A stretch of 64,000 nucleotides of DNA from Vicinamibacterales bacterium (GCA_036496585.1 DASXLB010000072.1:1-64000), one strand, 5' to 3'; positions 1-9,805 are shown, counted from the stretch's first letter. Notes: generated from the letters alone by a model not told the origin. Translations and numbers: made by a program.

Positions 1-51
1 CGTTCGCCGGCATACGCTCGCGCGTGGGACGGCGACTAACGCACGTGCTCT

Positions 52-438
52 CTACCCGTGGCCGCGGCCGCCGTGATCGTAGTCCCGCCTTTTCTTGTCC
101 TTGTCCCAGTGGTGGTCGTGTTCCACCCTTCCGTGGTCGCCTTCCCAATACCCGTTGTAGTAATGCTGGCCTTCGTAGCGAGGTCCAACCCATCGCGCAC
201 CCGCGTACGGCGACTTCGTCCAGTAGCCGTTATGCCACGCGTAGTGGCTCCCGACGGGATACCAGTACCCGTCGATCCACACGTATTGCGGTCCCGGCCT
301 CGCCGGCGCCGCATGCACCACCCGCGGCGCGGGCGGCGGCCCGATTCTGATCCCGAGTGACACTTGCGCGTCGACCGTTGATCCGACTCCGAGCAGCAGC
401 ACGCCCAGTAGTAGTGTCGTTTTCACAAGATGACGCAT
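52..438 (-). CDS. YXWGXW-repeat-type exported protein
   Basis: A 128-residue secreted protein of unknown function. It starts with a clear signal peptide (MRHLVKTTLLLGVLLLGVG, cleavage near VDA-QV), followed by aromatic repeats of the form Y-W-x-x-G-Y-W, which is typical of YXWGXW-repeat proteins. The tail is dense in His, Asp, Lys and Gly (HDHHWDKDKKRRDYDHGG) and could bind metal; that is inference. I chose the ATG at 438 because the signal peptide begins there; an upstream in-frame ATG would add 15 residues with no signal character. It lies 81 bp downstream of the cytochrome c peroxidase gene on the same strand and may be co-transcribed with it. Confidence 0.75.
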   Translation of the reverse strand: MRHLVKTTLLLGVLLLGVGSTVDAQVSLGIRIGPPPAPRVVHAAPARPGPQYVWIDGYWYPVGSHYAWHNGYWTKSPYAGARWVGPRYEGQHYYNGYWEGDHGRVEHDHHWDKDKKRRDYDHGGRGHG

Positions 439-519
439 ATCAGTCTCCGACTGGTCTTCCTGCAACGGGTGTGCCGTTCCCAAGCGCCGACTCGAGTGTG
501 GAGGTCACATCGGGAAGGG

Positions 520-1725
520 TTACCTGATTGCCCTGGGCACGAGGTCCGCGTCCGTCAACGTCTGAAGAAACGCGAGCAGATCTTCGAGGTCCTGATCCGA
601 CATCGGCGGCGAACTATGACGCGGCCGGCCGTCGAGCGGCATCTGGGTGTCGATGTTGCCGCGATACGGAGCAGGCAGATCATCGAATTTCTGCACGACG
701 CCGTCCACGCTCGGATACCACAACTCCGGGTCCGTGTCGCGCGTGTTGTAGAAGCGGAGCACGTCGCGCAACGACTTCATCTGCCCGTTATGGAAGAACA
801 CCTTCCGGGTCGCGACGTTGCGCAGCGTCGGCGTCTTGAACATTCCGCAGTACCTCGCACTCTCCGGCAGCGGGTGGTCCAGCCGGCCGCAAAGCCCGAG
901 ATCGGAGTACGCCGGATCGCGATTGGCCGGAATGTCCCGGTTGCGTGGCACACCGATCGCCGCATAGGTGAAGTCCGTGAAGAGGCGCACCGAACCGTTC
1001 AGCCCAGCGCCGTTGTAGTGGCAGGCGAAGCAGTTGCCTTTCGCCGGATCGTTGTAGACGGAAAAGCCACGACGCTCCTGCGGCGTCAGCTCGCCGCCGA
1101 CCTTGTTGCTCGCATACCGATCGTACTTGCTCGTGTAAGGGTGGAAGCTGTCGTCCTCGAGCTGAAACGTCTGGAGCGCGGTCGCCGCCGCGCGAAACGC
1201 TTTGTCCGTGTCCGAGAAGATGCCGCGGCCAAACGCGTCTTCGAATTCGCGCGCATTTGCTGATGCCGCGATCCTGGCGACCACATCCGCCGCGTCGCGG
1301 TTCGCCATCTCGTTGGCCGCGAGCAACGGAATCCGCGCCTGTTCGGCCAGCGTCGGCGCGCGCCCGTCGAGCGTCAGTCCGCCGCCGGGGCCTGGTTTGC
1401 TGGTTCCGTCCGGATTGTCCAGCAGATCGCTGTAGGGCGGCGTGTATTCGCTGTAGCGCAGGGACGGGGCCGCGCGGGTGCCGCGGTCGCCAAGCGTCGG
1501 GCCTCCCGGCTGCACGGCGAGATCGTTCGGTGGTGCATACGCGTGCGCGGGGTCGTGACAGGTGGCGCAGGACATCCGCCCTGATGCGGACAGCGATCGA
1601 TCGAAGAAGAGCGCCTTGCCAACCTTCGCCGCCGGGCTCACTGCGGCCGATGCCGCGACGAAAGGGAGTCCGCTCAATGCGAGAGCCGCCCCGATCAGGA
1701 CCAGACAGCAGGAGGTGCGCGTCAT
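520..1725 (-). CDS. Diheme cytochrome c peroxidase / MauG-family protein
   Basis: A periplasmic diheme protein of 401 residues that would reduce hydrogen peroxide, or oxidise a partner protein, with electrons from c-type cytochromes. Residues 1-28 form a signal peptide. Two heme c attachment motifs are visible, CATCH at 53-57 and CFACH at 232-236, with the usual spacing of bacterial cytochrome c peroxidases. The C-terminal half carries the family signatures GMFKTPTLRNV and FFHNGQMKSLRDVLRFY. Its ATG overlaps the stop of the upstream phosphoesterase gene by four bases (ATGA), so the two are translationally coupled. Peroxidase and MauG-like functions cannot be told apart from sequence alone. 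Confidence 0.9.
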   Translation of the reverse strand: MTRTSCCLVLIGAALALSGLPFVAASAAVSPAAKVGKALFFDRSLSASGRMSCATCHDPAHAYAPPNDLAVQPGGPTLGDRGTRAAPSLRYSEYTPPYSDLLDNPDGTSKPGPGGGLTLDGRAPTLAEQARIPLLAANEMANRDAADVVARIAASANAREFEDAFGRGIFSDTDKAFRAAATALQTFQLEDDSFHPYTSKYDRYASNKVGGELTPQERRGFSVYNDPAKGNCFACHYNGAGLNGSVRLFTDFTYAAIGVPRNRDIPANRDPAYSDLGLCGRLDHPLPESARYCGMFKTPTLRNVATRKVFFHNGQMKSLRDVLRFYNTRDTDPELWYPSVDGVVQKFDDLPAPYRGNIDTQMPLDGRPRHSSPPMSDQDLEDLLAFLQTLTDADLVPRAIR

Positions 1726-3869
1726 CGTCTCGTCGACTGGACGAGCGCCTCGTCGCGGGTCAGCGCCCAGGCGTTCAGCTGAGTGGCGTCAGGACCGCGC
1801 TGCGGACCGGACGTCGTGAGGAAGCCGCTTTTCTGCAGATAGTCCGCGGGAATCGCATAGGCATGATTCATCGCCCGCACGGCGTCGAAATGCGGGTCGC
1901 CACTCTCGACGTATTCCGGCAGCTGCGTCGGGTGGGCGTCGATGAACCTCTGCGTGTATTTCGTCCGGTTCATGTATGACCAGTCGTCCCCGGGATCGGC
2001 GAGGCCGAACATATCCTGAATCGTCCGCACGAAGGAGATGTGGCTGTAGGCGTCGCTGTCGACGACGTGCTTGGGGGCCAGCGGCTGGTTGGTGAGGACG
2101 CAGAAGATGCTGGTGCCGTGCCCTTTGTTGCCCTGGCTGTACTGCGCGATCGACTCGATCGAGACGGAGCCGTCGGCGTTCTTCGTCAACGCGCCGAGCG
2201 ATCGGCCCGCAATCGTGCGTCCTGCGCTCGGATTCCATCCGCAGCAAGCAGTGAAGCCGGTCGTGTCCTTGCCCTCGTCGAACATGATGACGATCGCGGT
2301 CCGCTTGTCGCGGTTCGTCCAGACCGACGACGCCTGGATCTTCCGGATGAGAACATCCACGAAGGTGTCACCGCGATACACGATCGCGTCGCCGCCGCAG
2401 TCGCTTGCCGGCTGCAGCGTCGGGTTTGCCGCCGTCGTGCCCTGGGTCTTCACGCCGTGCATGTCGTCGCACTGGTCAGGCTCGAGGAAATTGAGGTTGC
2501 CGACGTCGCCGCTCGCCAGGTCGCTCCCGAACTGATCGACATTCCATCCCGCCGGCGTCGTCAGGGCCGCCTGCATGGCCGCGTCCCACTGGCCGCCTCC
2601 CAGCGTCCGGTTGTTGCGGACGAATTCCGGTGAGTTGCGGACCGCCTGGAAATTGACCGAGCCGTTGTGCTTGGTCGCATACAACCGCGCCGGCAGGCGC
2701 AGCATCAGACCAGGCACCCCGATCGCGCCGACGGGGCTGTCGGCGGGATAGACCCGGTCGGGCGCCAGGATCGTCTCGTCAGCCGCGCTGTCCAGCCGCC
2801 AGTCCCGGCCGGGATTCATCGACTCGCTGTAGACCCGCCACGTCATTCCGGCGGCCGACATGGCGGAGAAGAGGTTCGGCCTGTTCCTGATGTTGTGATT
2901 GGTCGGATTGGCACAGGGTGGCATTCCCACAGGCAATGGATCCTCGGGCAGGTCGGCCGAGTCCCCCTCGGGCACGCAATTCCACGGGGCATCGTCGGTG
3001 ATGCCGAAATCATCTCCGGCCGCCAGGGCGAGGCGGTTGGGCTCGCTCGGATTCCCGGTCGAGAAGTAACTGGTGAACTGATTGCCGCTCTTCAGGTAGT
3101 CGTTGATCTTCGGGGCGAACGGCGACCCGACAATCGAGGACGTGGCCTTGTTCTCGAGCATGACGATGAACAGATGATCGTAACGCGGGATCGCCTCCAG
3201 GTTCATCGCCTCCTGCTGTGCCGCTTTGATCGTGAGGTCATGCCGATCCGCCATCGCCGCCGCGAGGGAGAAGCGGTTTGTCAGGATGACAGACTCGCGC
3301 AAGAGTGACGCGCGTGTGCGCCCGTCCGTGATCGTGGCGGGATCGCCGGCAACGGCCTCGGCAGGGACATCGATCCGCGACCCCAGCGTCTGCTGGGCGG
3401 TCGCCTTGTCCAGGCCATCCGCCTCCATCATCCGGACGATTTCAGTGGACAGCGGAGAGACGACGACTGTTCGCGAACCGAGATCCACCAGCGCGCGCAG
3501 CACGAGATGGCGGGGGACCGCCTGATCATCGATGGTCGCATCTGTGGAAATGTCGGCGACGAGCGGCCAGCCGTCCGGATCGGCCAGCACGAACGCGCCC
3601 GCGGCGTCGGTCGTTGTCGTCGGCTCGCCGGGCCCGCAGACGCCGTCGTTGTTGGCGTCGGCGCAGATCTGCGCGTGACGATAGTGCGCGGCCGCAGCGA
3701 CGGCGGGCCAGGCACCCGGCGCGCCACTGAAGCCGCTGCCTGCGACGACTCCTTGGATCTCGGGAGTCGCTGGCCGCTGTACTCGACCTTGAAGGAAGAC
3801 CGGTAGGCAGGCGGACGATATCGCCAGGAGGATCACTCGTCGCGATGCTATCGATGTGAACGGAGACAT
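1722..3869 (-). CDS. Secreted phosphoesterase (PF04185; phospholipase C / acid phosphatase type)
   Basis: A 715-residue exported phosphoesterase. After a signal peptide (about 1-28), residues 40-140 contain a small domain with a Cys-flanked calcium-loop-like segment (CADANNDGVCGPGEP). The catalytic domain begins near residue 230 with YDHLFIVMLENKATSS, the metal-binding EN motif of this family. It continues with the second metal site IVIMFDEGKD (about residue 530) and the NKGHGTS segment (about 583). Family members cleave phosphate mono- or diesters outside the cytoplasm. The gene is first in an operon with the diheme peroxidase. Four Pho-box-like repeats upstream suggest induction by phosphate starvation. 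The exact substrate cannot be told. Confidence 0.85.
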   Translation of the reverse strand: MSPFTSIASRRVILLAISSACLPVFLQGRVQRPATPEIQGVVAGSGFSGAPGAWPAVAAAAHYRHAQICADANNDGVCGPGEPTTTTDAAGAFVLADPDGWPLVADISTDATIDDQAVPRHLVLRALVDLGSRTVVVSPLSTEIVRMMEADGLDKATAQQTLGSRIDVPAEAVAGDPATITDGRTRASLLRESVILTNRFSLAAAMADRHDLTIKAAQQEAMNLEAIPRYDHLFIVMLENKATSSIVGSPFAPKINDYLKSGNQFTSYFSTGNPSEPNRLALAAGDDFGITDDAPWNCVPEGDSADLPEDPLPVGMPPCANPTNHNIRNRPNLFSAMSAAGMTWRVYSESMNPGRDWRLDSAADETILAPDRVYPADSPVGAIGVPGLMLRLPARLYATKHNGSVNFQAVRNSPEFVRNNRTLGGGQWDAAMQAALTTPAGWNVDQFGSDLASGDVGNLNFLEPDQCDDMHGVKTQGTTAANPTLQPASDCGGDAIVYRGDTFVDVLIRKIQASSVWTNRDKRTAIVIMFDEGKDTTGFTACCGWNPSAGRTIAGRSLGALTKNADGSVSIESIAQYSQGNKGHGTSIFCVLTNQPLAPKHVVDSDAYSHISFVRTIQDMFGLADPGDDWSYMNRTKYTQRFIDAHPTQLPEYVESGDPHFDAVRAMNHAYAIPADYLQKSGFLTTSGPQRGPDATQLNAWALTRDEALVQSTRR

Positions 3870-3946
3870 GTCAGGCTATCCCTTCGGGGTGATCTTGCCG
3901 GAACGATACTGCGACTTCGTAAACGGCACGTTACGCCGCCGCGACT

Positions 3947-3986
3947 GATTCATCCTCCATTCATTTTCCTGTCATCCAGCGTTCAT
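3947..3986 (+). promoter_or_regulatory. Four Pho-box-like 11-bp direct repeats
   Basis: Four heptamers sit at exact 11-bp spacing: GATTCAT (3947-3953), CATTCAT (3958-3964), CTGTCAT (3969-3975) and CGTTCAT (3980-3986). The third is identical to the half-site of the well-known PhoB box, and the 11-bp direct-repeat layout is the PhoB arrangement. They lie 78 bp upstream of the phosphoesterase start and about 150 bp upstream of the TonB-dependent receptor start, so they could serve either gene. No strong -10 element follows at the ideal distance. The rest of the 3870-4140 gap shows nothing else I can name. Confidence 0.55.
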
Positions 3987-4134
3987 GCTCGCGGTGCGCA
4001 GTCGCGAAGTTGCGCAGACGTGATGCCGGCGTCACAACCCGGTTACGACAAGTCTCTAGCCTGCGGGTGCTCGACGCGGACGATGCCAAACGCCAACCGC
4101 CAGTTGGGGTCATCCGCCCTGAGATTGGAGGCCA

Positions 4135-6939
4135 ATGTCCATGCTCACCCGCGCGTCAACTGTGTCCATTCTGCTCTGTCTTCTGATCGTACCCGCGACC
4201 GCGCGGGCGCAAAGTGGAAGCGCCTCCATTCGGGGACGGGTCACTGATACGGCGGGCGGCGTCCTGCAAGGCGCGATCGTGACGCTGACGCCCACTGCCG
4301 CGAGTGCCGTGACCGACACGCAGGGCGCCTACAGCATCGCCGGGCTGCCGCCGGGCTCCTACACCGTAGAGGTGAACTATGTCGGCTTCACGGTATTCAC
4401 CAAGATAGTCGCGGTGGCCGTGGGCGCCGCGACACAGGTGGATGCGACACTCGCCGTCGCGGGGCACAACGAAGAGATTTTGGTGTCGTCGGAGCGGCCG
4501 AGGGGCGAAGCGTTGCAGATCAACCGCCAGCGGACCGCAGACAACGTCGTCCAGGTCCTGTCGTCAGAGGTAATCACCAGCCTGCCGAACGCGAACATCG
4601 CGGACGCCGTGGGCCGATTGCCGAGCGTGACGCTGGAGCGCGACGAGGGCGAAGGCAAGTACGTGCAGATCCGCGGAACGGAGCCCCGCCTGAGTAACAC
4701 GACGGTCGACGGCGTGAACCTGCCCTCACCCGAATCGGGTGTCCGCCAGATCAAGCTGGACACGGTGGCCTCCGACCTGGTGGATTCGATTGAGATCAAC
4801 AAGACGCTGCAGGCGAATATGGATGGCGACGGCATCGGCGGGAGCGTCAACCTGCGGACCAAGACCGCAGCCGAGCGGCCGATGGTGATGCTGTCGGGGA
4901 TGGGTGGATTCACGCCGATCATCGGCGGACGAGGAGTGGCGCAGTTTGGCGAAACAATCGGCCGGCGCTTCGGCAGCGAACACCAACTGGGCGTGCTGGT
5001 TGGCAGTACCTATGACTACAACGGCCGCGGCATCAACGACATCGAGCCGTCGCCGACCGTCACGAGCGCCAGCCCCCACTACGACAGCATGGACCTTCGC
5101 GACTACATGTACTACCGCAAGCGCTGGGGCGTCTCGGGAAGTGGGGACTATCGACTAAGCAACGCGTCCAGTATCTCCGTGCGGGGCCTGTACTCGGCAT
5201 TCCGGAACTGGGGCCAGAAGGGCGTGTTCTCGCTGAACGACGGAGACGTGCCGGCGGCGAGCATCGACTGGCGCCGGCCGGAAACCGCGGTCTCGAACGT
5301 CGTCGCCGACGGGCGGCACATCATGGGGCACGACTGGCTGACCTGGAGCGTCGCGGGGTCGCGCTCGTGGAGTTCGGGCGGCAGCGGCGGCGCGAATTTT
5401 AAATGGAACGGCGCGGATCCGAACTGCGCCTACGACCCGGCGGCGACGACCGATCCCAACCTGCCGCAGTTCAGCTCGTCGTGTTACACCGCCGGTCCGA
5501 CCAACACGACAGACATCGGGAACTACGCGCTGACGACTTGGCAGCCACCCACGAACGGCAAGTCGGTGCAGTTGAATTGGCAGGGCGCGGCCGCCTTCGG
5601 GAAGAATTACCGAGTGGGAGAACGTTTCGCGACGTTCGAATTTGGCGGGAAGATTCGGGACAGCCACAAGGACAACGATACAAACAGCCCGAAGTACACG
5701 GTCCAGAAGGGCCTGACGATCCCGGCGGCGCAGTTTGCCGGCAGCTTCACGGACCCGAACTACTACGATGGCCGCTATCCGTGGCCGCCGGCGATCGCGG
5801 ACTACAGCCAGATCCAGAGCTACGTCGCGGCACATCCAGAGCAGTTCACGTTCAGCGGCGGGCCTGGGCCGAACAAGTCCAGCTTCGACCTGACCGAGCG
5901 CGTCACGGCGGGGTACGTCATGAACACCATGGACCTCACGTCGCGCGTGCGGCTGGTGGCCGGTGCCCGAGTCGAGTCGACGCACGTCGACACCTTGAGT
6001 TTCCAGGCCAGCACCGGCCAGCAAGACTTCAAGGGAGGCGGCGACTACACGGACGTGCTGCCCAGCGCGGCGCTGAAGTTCGCCACGTCGGAGAACGCGA
6101 ACATCCGGGTGGCCTACAGCAGGGCGCTGTCGCGGCCAGACCCGTCGGACATCACGAAAGCCGTTGGTATACCCGACCTGACGCAAAATCCGCCGACGGT
6201 CAGTCTGGGGAATCCCGATCTGAAGCCGGAACACGCGAACAACTACGACATTCTGTTCGAACGGTATTTCACTCCGCTCGGGATGGTGCAGGCGGGGTAC
6301 TTCTACAAGTCGCTGACGGATCCGATCATCGCGACAGAAACGCGCCCGACCAGCGGTGAGTGGGCCGGGTTCCTGGTGTCGCAGCCGGGCAACGCAGGGA
6401 GCGCGACCCTGCAGGGCATCGAGATTGCCTACCAGCAGCACATGAACTTCCTGCCTGGAGCCCTGGCTGGATTCGGCCTGTCCGCCAACTACAGCTATAC
6501 GACGTCAACCGCGCATGGCATCCCGCTCAGGACCGACAGCCCGGCGCTGCTGCGGCAAGCGCCGCACACGTGGAACTTCAGTCCGACCTACGACCGCGGG
6601 CCCCTCTCGCTCCGGCTCGGCGTCAGCTACAACCAGGCGAACATCTTCGCCTACCAGTACCAGAACCTGAACAGCGACGGGACGCCGATGGCACCGGCCG
6701 ATCTGACAGCGGGGGGCACCGCGGGGCCGGGCGGCGACAACTACCTGTACACGCACCTCCAGATCGACGCGCAGGCGGCGGTGCGAGTCGCCCATGACCT
6801 CACCGTAGTGGTATCCGGACTGAATCTGAACAACGAGGTGTTCGGCTTCTACAACGGCAGCCCGCAATATGTCGTGCAGCGCGAGTTCTACAAGCCAACG
6901 TTTGCGATAGGCATCCGTTTCAACCCGTCGCTCAAGTAA
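4135..6939 (+). CDS. TonB-dependent receptor with carboxypeptidase-regulatory-like N-terminal domain
   Basis: A 934-residue outer-membrane receptor that imports a ligand using TonB energy. Order: signal peptide (1-25, ends ARAQ), Ig-like carboxypeptidase-regulatory domain (27-105, GRVTDTAGGVLQGAIVTL...G.YSI.GLPPGSYTV), TonB-box-like EEILVSS (about 114-120), plug domain (about 130-240, with LPNANIADAVGRLPSVTLERDEGEG and YVQIRGTEPRLSNTTVDG) and a beta-barrel ending in an aromatic strand (FAIGIRFNPSLK). The plug resembles the TIGR01782 class. GGAGG at about 4126 serves ATG 4135 or ATG 4141, the latter at better spacing. It is divergent from the phosphoesterase operon, so an organophosphate-related ligand is possible. 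Confidence 0.9.
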   Translation: MSMLTRASTVSILLCLLIVPATARAQSGSASIRGRVTDTAGGVLQGAIVTLTPTAASAVTDTQGAYSIAGLPPGSYTVEVNYVGFTVFTKIVAVAVGAATQVDATLAVAGHNEEILVSSERPRGEALQINRQRTADNVVQVLSSEVITSLPNANIADAVGRLPSVTLERDEGEGKYVQIRGTEPRLSNTTVDGVNLPSPESGVRQIKLDTVASDLVDSIEINKTLQANMDGDGIGGSVNLRTKTAAERPMVMLSGMGGFTPIIGGRGVAQFGETIGRRFGSEHQLGVLVGSTYDYNGRGINDIEPSPTVTSASPHYDSMDLRDYMYYRKRWGVSGSGDYRLSNASSISVRGLYSAFRNWGQKGVFSLNDGDVPAASIDWRRPETAVSNVVADGRHIMGHDWLTWSVAGSRSWSSGGSGGANFKWNGADPNCAYDPAATTDPNLPQFSSSCYTAGPTNTTDIGNYALTTWQPPTNGKSVQLNWQGAAAFGKNYRVGERFATFEFGGKIRDSHKDNDTNSPKYTVQKGLTIPAAQFAGSFTDPNYYDGRYPWPPAIADYSQIQSYVAAHPEQFTFSGGPGPNKSSFDLTERVTAGYVMNTMDLTSRVRLVAGARVESTHVDTLSFQASTGQQDFKGGGDYTDVLPSAALKFATSENANIRVAYSRALSRPDPSDITKAVGIPDLTQNPPTVSLGNPDLKPEHANNYDILFERYFTPLGMVQAGYFYKSLTDPIIATETRPTSGEWAGFLVSQPGNAGSATLQGIEIAYQQHMNFLPGALAGFGLSANYSYTTSTAHGIPLRTDSPALLRQAPHTWNFSPTYDRGPLSLRLGVSYNQANIFAYQYQNLNSDGTPMAPADLTAGGTAGPGGDNYLYTHLQIDAQAAVRVAHDLTVVVSGLNLNNEVFGFYNGSPQYVVQREFYKPTFAIGIRFNPSLK

Positions 6940-7039
6940 GAGGCGGCGCCGTGAACAATTCGCTCTCGATCACGTCGGCCTCATTCTGTCGATCCCGTCG
7001 TCTCAATGTTGACGTGCGAAACAGCCGAAGCCGGTGGCG

Positions 7040-9805
7040 CTACTTCTCGGCCTCGCCGGCCAGTTTCGTCCGCACGGTCTGGATCCAGTTCAACACGACC
7101 CGGATTTCCGATGGGCCGGCGGCCTCGTCGACGCGCTCAAGGATCAGAAACCGCCCGTCGGTCGACATCTCGATCGATCGGTTCCGGCTCGTGCGAGGAA
7201 GATCGACGACTTTGACCGGTCTTCCCACCGGCATGCCGCTGTCGGGATTGATCGCGATGCGGCTGATGCTCGGACCGTCGAGGTACTGCACGCCGCGGCC
7301 ATCGGCGGTCCACGTCGGGTGCCGACCGCTGGGCGCGATCGGCCAGCTGCGTGTGGCGTCGCCGGCCGGACCGACCACGATTTCCGGAGTGCCGCCCTCG
7401 AAGTCGATGTGCGTGATCCATTTGCCGTTGGGCGAGAAGGTGGCTTCGACTTGTGCGCCGACGCCGGACGCGAGCGGGCGCACGGCATGTGGCGGCGCCG
7501 TCGAGACGCCGAACAAACTGAGCGTGGGATACTCCTGGATGTACGCGATGGTCCGGCCGTCGGGCGACCACGCCGTCGGATAGAACCGGCCGCTGTCGGT
7601 ACCGGCAAGCTTCTCCGATCGATCGCCGCCGTCGGCGGCAATCGTAAAGAGCCCCTTCTGTGCGTTCGACCAGAACACCAGACGGCGGCCGTCAGGGCTC
7701 CAGGCGAAATCGTCGACGGACTCTTCCCGCGGCGTCACGCGTGTGAAACCGTCGTTCGTTGTGTCGAACACCCAGAGGCCGGATACGCCGTGATCGAGTA
7801 TGGAGAGCGCGATCCGGTGGCCATCCGGCGAGACGTGCGCGGCGCGATAGGGCTTCGGCTCGAGCGGCAGGGCGTCGGTCGTGCCGTCGCGGTGCAGCCA
7901 GACGACGCGGGACAACGCATCGCGATGCTCCGCGGCGACGTACGCGAGAGTGCCGTTGGCCGCGACAGAGTAGTCGGCGGCGCCGGTGTCTTTCGTGAGG
8001 ATGCCGTCGACCAGCGCGACGGGCGGTGTGGTGACCGTCAGGGTCCGCAGATCGAAGCCCGTGCCGTAGAGGACGCCGCGGACGATGTAGACGAGGTGGC
8101 CGTCGGCCAGATAGCGCGGCATCGAACCGTCCGGCACGAGAACGCGCCACGTCGTCGCGCCGCGCGGCAGCACGGCGATGGCCAGATTCCCGTCCTCGCG
8201 CATGATCGTGAAGAGCGTGCCGGCGCCTCCAGGCAGCACGTCGGGCCAGACATGAAGGAGCTCGCCCCGCGAGCGATCAGGTGTCGTCAAGACGACCGGC
8301 GTGCCGCCGTTCGCCGACACCTGGAAGAGTCCGGCCCACCGCCTCGCGGTCGCAAACACGATGTGCCCCTCGTCGTCCCAGCTGGCGCCGCGCAGATCGT
8401 CGAGCCTGGCGAGAGGGCAGAGGGCGGTCAGCGAGCCGCCGGCGATAGGTGCCTTTGCCAGCACCGGCGCGAGTTGATCGCCAACACTCGTCTGAAACAC
8501 CACCCAGGCACCGTCGTGAGAGAAGAAAGGCGCGTGAGGATTCTGTCCGAGGTTGGGCAGCGCCACAGGCTCGAAGGCGTCCACACGTCGTGAGAGCAGC
8601 TGTGTGGCGCTCACGCGCGCCCCTTCGGGATCCAACCGGCGGCTGGCGTAGATGATGCGGCGCCCGTCGCGCGAAATCGACAGATCGGGAGTCGCGTCCC
8701 CGATGACCAACGACGCGCCTGAGGTCTGCGCGAGGGTGAGACGTGCGACATCGGCCGCAGGTTGAACGCTGCGAGGCCAAGCTGCGACGGCAATCGCGCC
8801 GGCGAGTGCGGCGAGCGCGATCCAGCCGGCCCGGCCGATCCGCCGGCCGCGCTGTGGCGTCCGCGGGTGCGACGGGTCGTCCGGCCCGGCTGATGGCACA
8901 GCGAGCTCGAGTCGAGCGTCGCCGATATCGCGAAGGCGCAGTTTCGGATCGCGCTCCAGGCAACGCTCGATCAGGTGCCGGATGCCCATCGGTGTCGACG
9001 GCGGGAGCGCTCCCCAGTCCGGGGGATCGCGGAGCACCGCCGATAGCGTGTCGCTCACACTCTCTCCCCCGAACGCTCGACGGCCCGAGAGCATTTCGTA
9101 GAGCACGCATCCGAATGCCCAGATGTCGGCTCGCTTGTCGACGGCCTTGCCCCGCGCCTGCTCTGGCGACATGTAGGCCGCGGTGCCGACGATGATCCCC
9201 ATCTCGGTCGCCCGCGCCGTGACTGTCGGCGATTTCATCGCGTCGACGCTCGACCCGCCGGCAGGATCAATCGCTTTGGCGAGGCCGAAGTCGAGCACTT
9301 TCACCGCGCCGTCGGGACGCACCTTGATGTTCGCTGGCTTGAGGTCGCGATGGACGATGGCCTGCTCGTGGGCGGAGTCGAGCGCGTCGGCGATCTGTCT
9401 CGCCATCGGCAGCGCGTCGACGAGAGGCACAGGGCCGCGCGCGATCACGGCCGAGAGGTCCTCGCCTTCGACGAGTTCCATGACCAGCGCCGTCGTCCCT
9501 TCGGATCGCTCCAGTCTGTAGATCGCGGCGATGTTCGGATGGTTGAGGGCTGCGAGCACTTCCGCTTCGCGCTGAAAGCGGGCCAGGCGCTCGATGTCAT
9601 CGGCAACCGCCGCCGGCAGTACCTTGATTGCGACGGACCGTTTCAGGTTCGTGTCGGTGGCCTTGTAGACTTCGCCCATGCCGCCGGCGCCGATCGGCGA
9701 GTCGATCTCGTAGGAACCGAGGCGGGCTCCCGGTTTCAGCAGCGTTGAGTCCTCCGCGGCACGGTGTCGGAGATGATAGCCAACTTGCGCCGTGAATGAC
9801 AGCAC
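7040..9805 (-). CDS. Hanks-type Ser/Thr protein kinase with TolB-like propeller
   Basis: A membrane-anchored kinase of up to 921 residues. The catalytic domain shows the glycine loop GAGGMGEVYKATD, the ATP lysine in VAIKVLP (K61), the catalytic loop HRDLKPAN (152-159) and DFG (172-174). One membrane helix follows (about 328-347, WIALAALAGAIAVAAW). The exported C-terminal part is a TolB/WD40-like propeller (repeats such as FAWSPDGRRLVFWS and TAWSPDGRTIAYI) that probably senses or binds something outside the cytoplasm. The start is uncertain. The only standard in-frame start is GTG at 9805, but homologues usually begin about 8 residues before the kinase domain, where a CTG follows a GGAGG. It is divergent from the amidohydrolase. 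Confidence 0.88.
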   Translation of the reverse strand: MLSFTAQVGYHLRHRAAEDSTLLKPGARLGSYEIDSPIGAGGMGEVYKATDTNLKRSVAIKVLPAAVADDIERLARFQREAEVLAALNHPNIAAIYRLERSEGTTALVMELVEGEDLSAVIARGPVPLVDALPMARQIADALDSAHEQAIVHRDLKPANIKVRPDGAVKVLDFGLAKAIDPAGGSSVDAMKSPTVTARATEMGIIVGTAAYMSPEQARGKAVDKRADIWAFGCVLYEMLSGRRAFGGESVSDTLSAVLRDPPDWGALPPSTPMGIRHLIERCLERDPKLRLRDIGDARLELAVPSAGPDDPSHPRTPQRGRRIGRAGWIALAALAGAIAVAAWPRSVQPAADVARLTLAQTSGASLVIGDATPDLSISRDGRRIIYASRRLDPEGARVSATQLLSRRVDAFEPVALPNLGQNPHAPFFSHDGAWVVFQTSVGDQLAPVLAKAPIAGGSLTALCPLARLDDLRGASWDDEGHIVFATARRWAGLFQVSANGGTPVVLTTPDRSRGELLHVWPDVLPGGAGTLFTIMREDGNLAIAVLPRGATTWRVLVPDGSMPRYLADGHLVYIVRGVLYGTGFDLRTLTVTTPPVALVDGILTKDTGAADYSVAANGTLAYVAAEHRDALSRVVWLHRDGTTDALPLEPKPYRAAHVSPDGHRIALSILDHGVSGLWVFDTTNDGFTRVTPREESVDDFAWSPDGRRLVFWSNAQKGLFTIAADGGDRSEKLAGTDSGRFYPTAWSPDGRTIAYIQEYPTLSLFGVSTAPPHAVRPLASGVGAQVEATFSPNGKWITHIDFEGGTPEIVVGPAGDATRSWPIAPSGRHPTWTADGRGVQYLDGPSISRIAINPDSGMPVGRPVKVVDLPRTSRNRSIEMSTDGRFLILERVDEAAGPSEIRVVLNWIQTVRTKLAGEAEK

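Noticed and set aside
7034..8593. Open frame of about 519 codons on the plus strand
   Set aside because: Antisense to the propeller part of the kinase gene; composition is Arg/Ala/Gly-rich with no recognisable fold.
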